In this document: piece after piece, positions 1 to 7,180 of the stretch
Layout of the letters: every line of letters begins with the position of its first letter
Position numbering within the stretch: the stretch's first letter is position 1
Assembly: GCA_002430545.1 (NCBI GenBank)
Contig: DJCM01000020.1
Coordinates: 469-13,368 of the forward strand
DNA from: Flavobacteriaceae bacterium UBA5950
GTDB taxonomy: Bacteria; Bacteroidota; Bacteroidia; Flavobacteriales; Flavobacteriaceae
Direction of reading: 5' to 3'
DNA: 12,900 nt
Position numbers and translations under genes: made by a program
Notes under the pieces: generated by a model
Databases searched by the model: none
Told to the model about the DNA's origin: nothing
The model's input: only the letters and a program-made list of their open reading frames with translations

Positions 1-2
1 AG

Positions 3-185
3 CTTGAACGTTTTTGTAAACAAGAAACCAACCTATATTTCATAAGCACGAGAGATAAATTTATTGGGGACGACGGATTGCTGATTCAATCCCTTTTTCT
101 AAATGATGAATTACACCTAAATGTTGATGGATACAAATTGTGGTCAAGCGTTATTAAATCTAAACTTATTGAATTAGGGATATAA
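3..185 (+). CDS. SGNH/GDSL-family hydrolase, C-terminal end (5' part outside window)
   Basis: The open frame enters from the left edge and ends at TAA 183-185, leaving 60 residues. Near the end it reads NDELHLNVDGYKLW. This is the block V signature of SGNH/GDSL esterases: Asp (codon 105-107) two residues before His (codon 114-116), followed by the usual N-x-x-G-Y and a C-terminal amphipathic helix. In this family the Asp and His complete the Ser-His-Asp triad that hydrolyses esters of lipids or acylated sugars; the Ser, Gly and Asn blocks lie upstream of the window. A second SGNH domain with the same ending style (DGLHLNEQGY) is found in the gene at 5524-6927. The substrate cannot be told from this piece. 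The family call rests on one strong motif. Confidence 0.75.
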   Translation, partial: LERFCKQETNLYFISTRDKFIGDDGLLIQSLFLNDELHLNVDGYKLWSSVIKSKLIELGI

Positions 186-287
186 TCAAGCCATAGGCAT
201 ATCCTCTTCTTTTAGTTCTGCTACTTCTAAACGTCTTAAATAGGTAAGAGATATATTTACACTAGAACCCTTTACAGTTTTTCCTGT
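186..287 (-). pseudogene. Relic of an unrecognised minus-strand gene, 3' end (copy 1)
   Basis: On the minus strand a 33-codon stretch runs from just after an in-frame stop (288-290) to a TGA at 186-188. It ends in LRRLEVAELKEEDMPMA. A second minus-strand stretch at 837-893 ends in LEVAELKEEELPMV. The two are 34/39 identical at the nucleotide level (191-229 against 842-880). Of the five differences, two are synonymous and three conservative (D/E, M/L, A/V), which is the pattern expected of diverged coding sequence rather than of a structural repeat. No start codon or full-length frame remains, so it reads as the tail of a decayed gene. The protein family was not recognised. Confidence 0.45.
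191..229. repeat. Imperfect direct repeat, copy 1 of 2
   Basis: This 39-bp unit, starting ccataggca, matches 842-880 at 34 of 39 positions. It begins 6 bp after the stop codon of the SGNH fragment; its partner begins 2 bp after the stop codon of the CAP gene. See the minus-strand relics for the coding interpretation. Confidence 0.8.
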
Positions 288-330
288 TCATCAATATAAT
301 TTTTTGTTCTAAAACTCCGTTATAAATTAT

Positions 331-840
331 ATGATTAAAACTTTGCTGTTATTATTACTTCCAAGCCTAACCATTGGTCAATTTGATAAAGATAAATTAA
401 GCGCATTACAAGTCCATAATGATGCCAGGAAAGAAGTTGGCGTAGCACCATTGGTATGGTCAGAAAAGCTTGAAGAACAAGCACTAAATTATGCTAAACA
501 AATTGCTAGAACCAATAATTACAAACATAGCAATACTCGAGATGGAGAAAACCTAGCTATGTTTTATGAGTATGAAGAATCTAACAAGATTAAAACATAT
601 ATTTATTCAGACACCCCCCTTTACGATGCTTCAAATGCTTGGTATGATGAGATCAAAGATTATAAGTATTCAAAAATTAAACGTTACCGTGTTGGACCGA
701 AAATAGGACATTACACCCAAATGGTTTGGAAAGACACAAAAGAGGTTGGCGTTGCATCGGCGATTTCAAAAAATGGTAAAGTCTACGTAGTTGCAAGATA
801 TTACCCAGCTGGAAATTATTTGGGGGAGTACCCTTATTAA
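331..840 (+). CDS. Secreted CAP-domain (PR-1/SCP-like) protein
   Basis: A 169-residue protein. Residues 1-16 form a signal peptide (MIKT plus a leucine-rich core ending SLTIG), so the product is exported. The rest is one CAP domain. The CAP1 signature GHYTQMVW lies at 126-133, and a CAP2-like strand YYPAGNYLG at 157-165, in which the Cys usual in eukaryotic members is absent. The cavity residues expected to bind a divalent metal are present: His66, Glu73 (GENLA), Glu107 and His127. The protein has no cysteine at all, so the fold lacks disulfides. CAP proteins are extracellular and have been linked to sterol/lipid binding, proteolysis or envelope functions, but bacterial roles are mostly unknown. 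The ATG follows an AT-rich leader without a Shine-Dalgarno site. It stands alone, flanked by the two relic repeats. Confidence 0.9.
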   Translation: MIKTLLLLLLPSLTIGQFDKDKLSALQVHNDARKEVGVAPLVWSEKLEEQALNYAKQIARTNNYKHSNTRDGENLAMFYEYEESNKIKTYIYSDTPLYDASNAWYDEIKDYKYSKIKRYRVGPKIGHYTQMVWKDTKEVGVASAISKNGKVYVVARYYPAGNYLGEYPY

Positions 841-893
841 ACCATAGGCAGTTCTTCTTCTTTTAGTTCTGCAACTTCCAATCCTCTGAACAG
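837..893 (-). pseudogene. Relic of an unrecognised minus-strand gene, 3' end (copy 2)
   Basis: A minus-strand stretch of 18 codons reads LFRGLEVAELKEEELPMV and stops with TAA at 837-839, overlapping the CAP gene stop (838-840). It is cut off upstream by an in-frame stop at 894-896. The similarity to copy 1 (186-287) extends a few codons past the 39-bp repeat (F-R-G-L-E against L-R-R-L-E) and then ends. It appears to be an even shorter remnant of the same gene family. Confidence 0.4.
842..880. repeat. Imperfect direct repeat, copy 2 of 2
   Basis: Partner of 191-229 with 34/39 identical bases in the same orientation. It starts immediately after the CAP gene stop codon. Confidence 0.8.
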
Positions 894-933
894 CTAAGCA
901 TAAGAGGATTATATATTATCCTTACATTTGATA

Positions 934-1422
934 ATGGTTCAACCTAAGGTTTCGAGAAAATTGTTTTTGAAGCAAAGTGTAGCAGATGTTTGGCAAGTCA
1001 TTTCCTCAAAAGAGGCGTTGGAACTTTTCCATCCTTTTTGCTCAAAAAATAAAGTGATTTCTTGGGGGGATGTCAAAGTAGATGAATTGGTCTATCTAAA
1101 TGGCTTAACTTTTATTAGAGAATTTACCACATGGAATCCCAATCAAGGGTTTGAACTAACCATAGGAAAGAGAAATGGGAAAAAATCAAAAGTCAGATGG
1201 GAAATCACATCGGCAAAGTCGGGCTGTATCCTATCCATTTCAATCTGGCCATATAAGTCGAGTAAGATCCCTACCATATTATATCCCCTTGTCAATGTTT
1301 TTATCGTTCGGCCAGAGTTGAAAAAGTATTTGGGATCTGTATTGAAGGGATTAAATTTTTACCTCACCCATAAGACAGTTGTAAAAAAGAACCAGTTTGG
1401 ATCGCATGCGTGGTTTTCTTAA
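934..1422 (+). CDS. SRPBCC (START/Bet v 1-like) family protein
   Basis: A 162-residue protein taken from ATG 934; a TTG six bases upstream (928) is a possible alternative, but nothing favours it. It has the small alpha/beta helix-grip layout. The N-terminal strand and helix read SRKLFLKQSVADVWQVIS, then comes KEALELFHPFC, a set of alternating strands (residues ~45-105) and a long C-terminal helix (about residues 125-148, ELKKYLGSVLKGLNFYL). It ends in NQFGSHAWFS. SRPBCC proteins bind hydrophobic ligands in a deep cavity; members include polyketide cyclases and lipid-transfer proteins. No catalytic residues can be assigned and no signal peptide is seen, so it is probably cytoplasmic. TACATTTG at 923-930 matches the TAnnTTTG box but lies so close to the ATG that the transcript would be almost leaderless. 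It converges with the GH15 gene. Confidence 0.75.
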   Translation: MVQPKVSRKLFLKQSVADVWQVISSKEALELFHPFCSKNKVISWGDVKVDELVYLNGLTFIREFTTWNPNQGFELTIGKRNGKKSKVRWEITSAKSGCILSISIWPYKSSKIPTILYPLVNVFIVRPELKKYLGSVLKGLNFYLTHKTVVKKNQFGSHAWFS

Positions 1423-1442
1423 ACAAGTCAAACAACTTGTTT
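1421..1442. terminator. Hairpin between convergent genes, weak bidirectional terminator candidate
   Basis: A perfect 8-bp inverted repeat, AAACAAGT (1421-1428) and ACTTGTTT (1435-1442), has a 6-nt loop CAAACA and begins inside the stop codon of the SRPBCC gene. The stem is AT-rich and the T-run after it is short in both directions, so it may stop transcripts only weakly. Its place between two convergent stop codons supports the role. Confidence 0.45.
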
Positions 1443-1500
1443 CAATCATATCAAAACAGTTATTGAAAGAAACCCCTGGATGGGACAAGCAAACAAATGA

Positions 1501-3270
1501 TTAATTAAAATTCAGTGCATTATCAATCAATGCCAAATGAGAATAGGCTTGCGGAAAATTCCCCAACAACTCTTTGGATTTAAAATCTAAATCCTCACTA
1601 AACAGACCCAAATGATTGCTATACGATAGCAATTTTTCAAACAACTCCTTTGACTTTTCCTCCTCCCCAATGCGATATAAGCTATTGATAAACCAAAACG
1701 TACAGACAGTAAAGGACGAGCTTGGCAATCCAAAATCATCTGCGTTTTTATAGCGATACAACAAGCCTTCATGCATCAATTCTTCTTCAATTGCTTTGAC
1801 TGTTCGAACGTATTTATCGTCTTTCCCATCGATAAACCCATAATACTCCATCAACAAAACAGAAGCGTCGAGGTGTTCCGAACGATAGGACTGCGTAAAC
1901 GCCTGCTTGTCTTTATCCCAAGCATTGGTCATGATGTCGTGATGAATCTCATCTCGCAAAACCGCCCATTTTTCAGCAAACTTCCCCCCTTTTATCAAAT
2001 TTGAAATTTTAATCGCACGATCAATCGCCACCCAACACAACAGCTTTGAAAACGTGAAATGACGATCTTCATGTCTAAACTCCCAAATCCCTTTATCTGG
2101 CGATTGCCAATTGTTTTTCACCACCCATACGATCGACTTCACAATCGACCACAACTCTTCATGTCTCTCATCATCCTCAGGGTAGGATTCGATTTGGTAG
2201 TGAATCACATCCATCAAAATGCCATAAATGTCATTTTGCTTTTGGGTATAGGCAGCATTACCGACACGAACAGGTCGTGAGCCTTTGTATCCCTCGAAGT
2301 GATCCAACACTTCTTCGGTCAGTATTTTTTGGCCATTAATCCCATACATGATTTGTAACTTCTCATTTTTGTCTGGAATCAAATCGATAACGTATCGAAT
2401 AAAGTTTTTGACAATTTGGGTATGCCCCAGTTTGGCAATTACCTTGATGACCATCGACGCATCGCGAATCCAACAAAAACGATAATCCCAGTTGCGAACC
2501 TCCCCGATGGTTTCGGGCAGCGAAGTGGTGGCAGCAGCTAGGACTGCACCTGTTTTTTCATAGGTCATCAATTTCAAGGTCATCGCACTTCGCAAAATCT
2601 CTTGATTATAATTTGAAAAGGTTGGGGTTTTGTGACACCAATTCAACCAGTACACCTTGGTTCGCTCAAACGCAAACTGGGTTTGTTTCAGACTCGGTAT
2701 CTTGATTTTTTCGTTGTAGGATACAGTCGCAAAATGATCTTCGGTCAATTGAATTTCAGCGCCAGAAAGTATCTTATTTTTATCAAAGTCGGTGTATAAA
2801 TATAGGGTATCGTAGTGTTTGTCATCAACGATACTCACGATAAAATTGTCTTTGACATAATTATTGGTATCGCCAATGGCATACTCCAACTTTGGGTCAT
2901 AGATCACACAAAATGTAGGGGTTCCGCTGAGGTGTTTAAACACCCTCACAATTTCGGGGGGCGCATAAAAAATCCCATCCTCTTTTTTGAATCGAGGCAT
3001 AAAATCGAGTAGCTCAAAGGCGTCCGAACCATTTGAAAAACGCGTACAAAGGATGCAAGTGTCTGCAATATACGATTGTGAGATGCGATAGGAATCGTCG
3101 CATTCGATTTTAAAACTACCGCCAATATTTTTATCTAGAATTTTTCCAAAAACAGAGGGGGAATCAAATTGTGGTAAACAGCACCAATCTATTGAAGAAT
3201 CCTCATTTATAAGCGCCGCAGATTTACAATTCCCTATTATCCCTAAATTAAGACTGTCTTTTTTCTTCAA
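1501..3270 (-). CDS. Glycoside hydrolase family 15 (glucoamylase/trehalase-type), probable trehalase
   Basis: A 589-residue protein of the usual bacterial GH15 length with no signal peptide, so cytoplasmic. Residues ~8-210 form the N-terminal beta-sandwich (LGIIGNCKSAALI, SIDWCCLPQFDSPSVF). Residues ~220-589 form the (alpha/alpha)6 barrel: LPETIGEVRNWDYRFCWIRD (251-270), EGYKGSRPVRVGNAA (326-340), GIWEFR (394-399), FTVCTFW (520-526) and GNFPQAYSHLALI (570-582). Glu397 in GIWEFR is at the place of the family's general acid, and Glu559 in LFSEDLD is a candidate general base. GH15 members cleave alpha-glucosidic bonds in starch/dextrins or, in the mycobacterial type, trehalose. The divergent OtsAB gene 43 bp away makes trehalose the likelier substrate. 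The start is a TTG: no ATG exists in frame upstream before a stop, and the conserved family N-terminus begins a few residues in. Confidence 0.88.
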   Translation of the reverse strand: MKKKDSLNLGIIGNCKSAALINEDSSIDWCCLPQFDSPSVFGKILDKNIGGSFKIECDDSYRISQSYIADTCILCTRFSNGSDAFELLDFMPRFKKEDGIFYAPPEIVRVFKHLSGTPTFCVIYDPKLEYAIGDTNNYVKDNFIVSIVDDKHYDTLYLYTDFDKNKILSGAEIQLTEDHFATVSYNEKIKIPSLKQTQFAFERTKVYWLNWCHKTPTFSNYNQEILRSAMTLKLMTYEKTGAVLAAATTSLPETIGEVRNWDYRFCWIRDASMVIKVIAKLGHTQIVKNFIRYVIDLIPDKNEKLQIMYGINGQKILTEEVLDHFEGYKGSRPVRVGNAAYTQKQNDIYGILMDVIHYQIESYPEDDERHEELWSIVKSIVWVVKNNWQSPDKGIWEFRHEDRHFTFSKLLCWVAIDRAIKISNLIKGGKFAEKWAVLRDEIHHDIMTNAWDKDKQAFTQSYRSEHLDASVLLMEYYGFIDGKDDKYVRTVKAIEEELMHEGLLYRYKNADDFGLPSSSFTVCTFWFINSLYRIGEEEKSKELFEKLLSYSNHLGLFSEDLDFKSKELLGNFPQAYSHLALIDNALNFN

Positions 3271-3313
3271 ATTTCTTTTTTTTACTATACATTGTAAGTC
3301 AATTGTTCATGTC
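3271..3313. promoter_or_regulatory. 43-bp divergent intergenic region, GH15 / otsAB
   Basis: Both genes' start signals must lie in this AT-rich stretch or inside the opposite coding region. A T8 run (minus-strand A-tract) precedes the GH15 start and TATACATTG precedes the otsAB start. No clean TAnnTTTG box is visible on either strand. With so little room the two promoters would overlap, which suggests coordinated or mutually exclusive control. Confidence 0.4.
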
Positions 3314-5527
3314 ATGGCTAAGAATATTATCGTTTCAAATCGCTTACCCATCCGAATAACTAAGGTAGAAAATTCTTATAAATTTATTGCTACGTCTGGA
3401 GGATTAGCAACAGGCATGAAATCTGTGCATGAGCACGAGGACTCGTTGTGGGTTGGCTGGCCTGGCATTGGCATTGATGAAATCGAAAATGAAGCCTGGA
3501 TTCCACTCCAAAAAAGCCTTGTCAAAAACAACTATGCACCTGTCTCACTCAGCAAACAAGAAGTTGATAATTTCTACTATGGCCTCGCCAACAAATGCCT
3601 TTGGCCACTCTTTCATTACTTTATTGAATTTTCGATTTTCAACGAATCGCATTGGCAATCCTATGTGGATGTCAATCAAAAATTTGCCAATCGCGTTCTT
3701 GAAAACATCGAAACTAGAGATACTGTTTGGATACATGACTATCAGTTGCTTCTTTGTCCTCAAATGATTAGAGACGTTCGCCCAGATGTACACATTGGCT
3801 TTTTTCTACACATTCCCTTTCCATCTTTTGAGATTTTTCGAATTTTCCCCTGGCGTGAAAAACTTTTGAAGGGGATGCTTGGAGCTGATCTTATTGGCTT
3901 TCATACTTTTGATTATGAAAGACATTTTTTGAGTTCGGTCAAACGAATCTTGCGTTTGGATGTTGACTTTAATCGTGTTGCAAACGGTCTTCGTGAAGTG
4001 GTTGTCAACACCTTTCCCATGGGGATCGACTATGACAAATTCCACAATGCTGCCACTACTCATTTTCAACAGAAAAACAGAGAAAAATCTGAACTCAAAA
4101 AACAACTTGAGCTGCACAAAAAAGGAGATGAATCTGGCAAACTGATTCTCTCAATCGATAGGTTGGACTATACCAAAGGCGTGGTGAATCGCATCAAGGC
4201 TTTTGATTTATTTCTCACTAAATATCCCGAGTATCAAGAGAAGATTCGACTGGTGATGTTGACTGTTCCGTCTCGCGCAGACGTTCCCGAATATATGCGT
4301 TTGAAAAAAGAAACCGATGAACTGGTGGGGCGAATCAATGGAAAATACGCCACGGTCAATTGGACACCCATTTGGTACTATTACAGAGCAATGGATTTTG
4401 ATGATTTGATCGACCTCTATATGACTTCAGATATCGCCATGATAACACCTGTCCGTGATGGGATGAACTTGGTCGCAAAAGAGTTTGTCGCCACTCGTGT
4501 TTCTGGGGATGGGGTTCTTATTTTGAGTGAAATGGCGGGTGCATCCAAAGAACTTTTTGAAGCAGTGCTTGTCAACCCCTTCGACAGAAACGCAATGGCC
4601 GATGCGCTCAAGCATGCCATTACAATGCCTTTGGATGAGCAAAAACGACGTAATGTAGAAATGCAAAAACGCCTGCGCCGTTACTCTGTAGAGTATTGGT
4701 CAAAGGAATTTATGCAGGCCTTACAGCTACAGAGCGAATCGAAAGCCAATGTAAAAACCCCAAAAATTGATGCCAACAACCAACAACATATTGTGGATAC
4801 CTTTCACAATGCACAACGAAAAGCAATTGTTCTCGATTATGATGGCACCTTGGTTTCCTTTCACGAAAACCCAGAGGCCGCAACTCCTGACCAAAATCTA
4901 GTTGAACTGCTTCAGTCACTCTGCCTTGAACCCAATACAGACCTTGCCATCATCAGTGGTCGTGACCAAGCGTTTATCGATCAATGGTTTGGGGATCTGC
5001 CACTTCGGTTGGTTGCTGAGCATGGGTACTATGTCAGACCCAAGGGAAAAAAATGGAACGCTTCCAATCGTGGTGACAAACAATGGATGGAGGATATCAT
5101 GCCGATTTTTGAATCTTTTATGGACCGAACGCCTGGTACGTTTATCGAAGATAAACACAATAGCCTTGTATGGCACTATCGCAAAACTGACCCTGAACTT
5201 GCGGCTGGACGAGTGGTTGAACTCAAAACCGTATTGTCGAGTCTGATTTCTGACCAGCTCAGTGTGATGGATATGGACAAAGCCCTTGAAGTCGTTGATC
5301 GACAAATTGACAAGGGTACAGCAGTTGCTGAAATGATTGGGCAGCATTCCTATGATTTTATTTTGTGTATTGGGGATGATGTGACAGATGAAAATATGTT
5401 TGGCGCATTACCTGATTATGCCTTCACCATCAAAGTAGGGAAAAAGCCAACGATTGCCTCCTATTCGATTGCAGGGGTTGCCAAGGTCAAAGAACTGCTC
5501 AGCGCAATCATCACTCCCTGGCCATGA
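3314..5527 (+). CDS. otsAB: Bifunctional trehalose-6-phosphate synthase / trehalose-6-phosphate phosphatase
   Basis: A 737-residue cytoplasmic fusion that makes trehalose from UDP-glucose and glucose-6-phosphate. Residues 1-~475 are a GT20 synthase: VSNRLP (7-12), SGGLATGM (28-35), VWIHDYQLL (138-146), FFLHIPFPS (163-171), GADLIGFHTFDY (190-201), SIDRLDYTKGV (280-290, with Arg283 and Lys288 as donor-phosphate ligands) and RDGMNLVAKEFV (381-392, Asp382 and Glu390). Residues ~495-737 are a HAD phosphatase. Motif I is LDYDGT, with nucleophile Asp508 and acid/base Asp510; motif II is ISGR with Ser548; motif III pairs Lys667 with GDDVTDENMF (687-696). Both active sites look intact. The stop overlaps the next gene's start by 4 nt (ATGA), implying translational coupling. 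ATG 3314 directly precedes the conserved N-terminus. This fusion order is common in Bacteroidetes. Confidence 0.96.
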   Translation: MAKNIIVSNRLPIRITKVENSYKFIATSGGLATGMKSVHEHEDSLWVGWPGIGIDEIENEAWIPLQKSLVKNNYAPVSLSKQEVDNFYYGLANKCLWPLFHYFIEFSIFNESHWQSYVDVNQKFANRVLENIETRDTVWIHDYQLLLCPQMIRDVRPDVHIGFFLHIPFPSFEIFRIFPWREKLLKGMLGADLIGFHTFDYERHFLSSVKRILRLDVDFNRVANGLREVVVNTFPMGIDYDKFHNAATTHFQQKNREKSELKKQLELHKKGDESGKLILSIDRLDYTKGVVNRIKAFDLFLTKYPEYQEKIRLVMLTVPSRADVPEYMRLKKETDELVGRINGKYATVNWTPIWYYYRAMDFDDLIDLYMTSDIAMITPVRDGMNLVAKEFVATRVSGDGVLILSEMAGASKELFEAVLVNPFDRNAMADALKHAITMPLDEQKRRNVEMQKRLRRYSVEYWSKEFMQALQLQSESKANVKTPKIDANNQQHIVDTFHNAQRKAIVLDYDGTLVSFHENPEAATPDQNLVELLQSLCLEPNTDLAIISGRDQAFIDQWFGDLPLRLVAEHGYYVRPKGKKWNASNRGDKQWMEDIMPIFESFMDRTPGTFIEDKHNSLVWHYRKTDPELAAGRVVELKTVLSSLISDQLSVMDMDKALEVVDRQIDKGTAVAEMIGQHSYDFILCIGDDVTDENMFGALPDYAFTIKVGKKPTIASYSIAGVAKVKELLSAIITPWP

Positions 5528-6927
5528 GGACCGCTGCCTTTCTCTCCAAACTCAAAGGCATCTTCCAAAACGTGATGGATGCACCAAAAAGTTCCTCAGT
5601 TGAAGAAATCCGAATCAACAATGCCGTTCAAGTGCATGAGCTATTCAAAGAAATTGGATTTCAAATCAAAGGGTCCGAAAATTTACCCTACGAAAGTGGG
5701 AGTATTTTTATTTACAACCACTTGAGCAACCACCCAGACTTGATCGTTGGAGATCAATTTCAAATTACTTTAGACAGTCATTTTATCAGCAGTATGCTCC
5801 ACACCTACTATGGCAACCCTGGCACACGCGTAACGCGACATGCGTTGCCCAATGAAAAAAGCCACCAGATGTACTATGATCGATTGGGCTATATTCGTGT
5901 GTTTGCAAAACCCTTTATTCCCAAAGTAATTACTAAAAAGACCATTAAAAAAGAGAATAAAATTTTTTTTAAAATAGCTACTAGGGAACTTCAAAATGGC
6001 AATAGTTTGGTGTGTAGTCCGGAGGGGATTTCTCACCAAACACCAGACTCTCCGGGACCATTTAAAAAAGGGGTTTTTGCGCTTGCAAGCAGGATGAATC
6101 CACAGCCAAAAATTGTACCCATTGTTTTGGCAAACTTCGACCAGCTACCAAAAGATGTAGAATATAAATGTAAAATCATGGAACCCTTTCGCATGTCGGA
6201 TTATGGGATTTTTGATTCTAAAGATCCATCCATTGATAAGGTTGTTGAAACCATTAGCAGGCGATATCAAAGGTGGGTCAAAAAGCTCTGTGCTGCAAAT
6301 CAAAATTTTGAACAAGAAATTGCAGTCTTACAGCGTAGAGCAGCACAAAAAACTCAACAAAATGATCTGATCGTTTTTTATGGTAGCTCATCTATTCGTT
6401 TGTGGGATCTAAAGCTGGATTTTCCATTTCTTAATACTTTAAACCTTGGTTTTGGGGGAGCTTTTATTCATTCTCTTTCTTCCAATTTTGAAAATTTATT
6501 TCAAGGTCTACTGCCCAAAGCGATTATTTTATATTTAGGTGGCAATGATCTAACTCTTGGTTTATCAGCAAGTGAAATCGTAGATCAAATTCGAATTTTT
6601 ATACAAATGATTCATCACAAATTTCCTTCCACAACAATTTTCAATGTGTCCTTAAAACCATCCTTTGAACGACAGGAGCTTTTGGAAGTCATACAACAAA
6701 TCAATCAAGGGATGCTAGAGCTATCGATGCAATTGTATTATCTTCATCAGGTCAAATTATATGAAGCCCTTATTGATCAAAACCAACAAATTCGTAGTGA
6801 TGTGTTGCTGCAAGATGGCCTTCATCTTAATGAACAGGGCTATCAAATTTTAAAAGCACAAATTGATAAAGCCCTAAAAAACCACAGTAGCGATGACAGC
6901 AAATATCACAATAAACCCTTCTTATGA
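5524..6927 (+). CDS. Two-domain protein: PlsC-like acyltransferase fused to SGNH/GDSL esterase
   Basis: 467 residues. The first half (~35-255) resembles glycerolipid acyltransferases. NHLSNHPDL (65-73) stands for the catalytic NH..D motif, although His66 and Asp72 are five residues apart instead of four. CSPEGIS (164-170) matches the FPEG block, and GPFKKGVFALA follows. The second half (~278-455) is an SGNH hydrolase: FYGSSSIRLW (285-294, probable nucleophile Ser289), NLGFGGA (307-313), LYLGGNDL (336-343, Asn341) and DGLHLNEQGY (431-440, Asp431 and His434). All four SGNH blocks are present. No signal peptide or clear membrane helix is seen, so the protein probably works at the inner face of the inner membrane. 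ATGA overlap with otsAB suggests co-translation. It could move acyl groups onto and off the same class of acceptor. A role with trehalose is only suggested by position; phospholipid remodelling is the plain alternative. Confidence 0.85.
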   Translation: MRTAAFLSKLKGIFQNVMDAPKSSSVEEIRINNAVQVHELFKEIGFQIKGSENLPYESGSIFIYNHLSNHPDLIVGDQFQITLDSHFISSMLHTYYGNPGTRVTRHALPNEKSHQMYYDRLGYIRVFAKPFIPKVITKKTIKKENKIFFKIATRELQNGNSLVCSPEGISHQTPDSPGPFKKGVFALASRMNPQPKIVPIVLANFDQLPKDVEYKCKIMEPFRMSDYGIFDSKDPSIDKVVETISRRYQRWVKKLCAANQNFEQEIAVLQRRAAQKTQQNDLIVFYGSSSIRLWDLKLDFPFLNTLNLGFGGAFIHSLSSNFENLFQGLLPKAIILYLGGNDLTLGLSASEIVDQIRIFIQMIHHKFPSTTIFNVSLKPSFERQELLEVIQQINQGMLELSMQLYYLHQVKLYEALIDQNQQIRSDVLLQDGLHLNEQGYQILKAQIDKALKNHSSDDSKYHNKPFL

Positions 6928-7081
6928 ATGTAATAATAATTCTGCGAAAATTTTACTAAATGGCCCTGTACATGTTACTTCAGTTGATGGTCTAATACTT
7001 ACAGCAGATGATGGAAAATGTTACAGGCTAAAGATAATTCAAGGCTCATCAATTGAATTAGTGGAAGTAAATTGCGAATAA
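6893..7081 (+). CDS. Small hypothetical protein, 62 aa
   Basis: The ORF starts at ATG 6893, 35 nt inside the end of the acyltransferase-esterase gene in another frame, and ends at TAA 7079-7081, about 50 bp before a clear terminator. The product (MTANITINPSYECNN... to ...ELVEVNCE) has alternating hydrophobic and polar residues that look like beta strands (VHVTSVDGLILTADDG, YRLKIIQGS) and three Cys. No signal peptide or recognised domain is present. For it: protein-like composition, same strand, and a position at the end of the operon before a terminator. Against it: short length, overlap, and no ribosome site. It was not recognised. Confidence 0.4.
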   Translation: MTANITINPSYECNNNSAKILLNGPVHVTSVDGLILTADDGKCYRLKIIQGSSIELVEVNCE

Positions 7082-7130
7082 TTATTTTGCAAATTATACC
7101 TTTAAAAAACACTTAATAAACTTAAAAAAA

Positions 7131-7155
7131 GAAAGCCCAATACTATGGGCTTTTC
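7131..7155. terminator. Bidirectional intrinsic terminator
   Basis: A perfect 8-bp stem, AAAGCCCA (7132-7139) and TGGGCTTT (7146-7153), has loop ATACTA. On the plus strand it is followed by TTTTCTT. On the minus strand it is followed by a C and a run of seven T (complement of 7124-7130). It lies between the operon ending at 7081 and the minus-strand gene ending at 7181, so it serves both; it looks stronger for the minus-strand gene. Confidence 0.85.
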
Positions 7156-7180
7156 TTATAATTATAAATTGTTTTAAAAT

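Noticed and set aside
1406..1504. 32-codon plus-strand ORF (MRGFLKQVKQLVSIISKQ...) overlapping the end of the SRPBCC gene and the GH15 stop
   Set aside because: It runs through the convergent hairpin, overlaps both neighbouring genes and has no start signal; it is most likely chance, although the peptide is amphipathic.
4916..5347. 143-codon minus-strand open frame inside otsAB
   Set aside because: It lies opposite strongly conserved HAD phosphatase motifs, and its product has no recognisable features; it is a shadow of the real gene.
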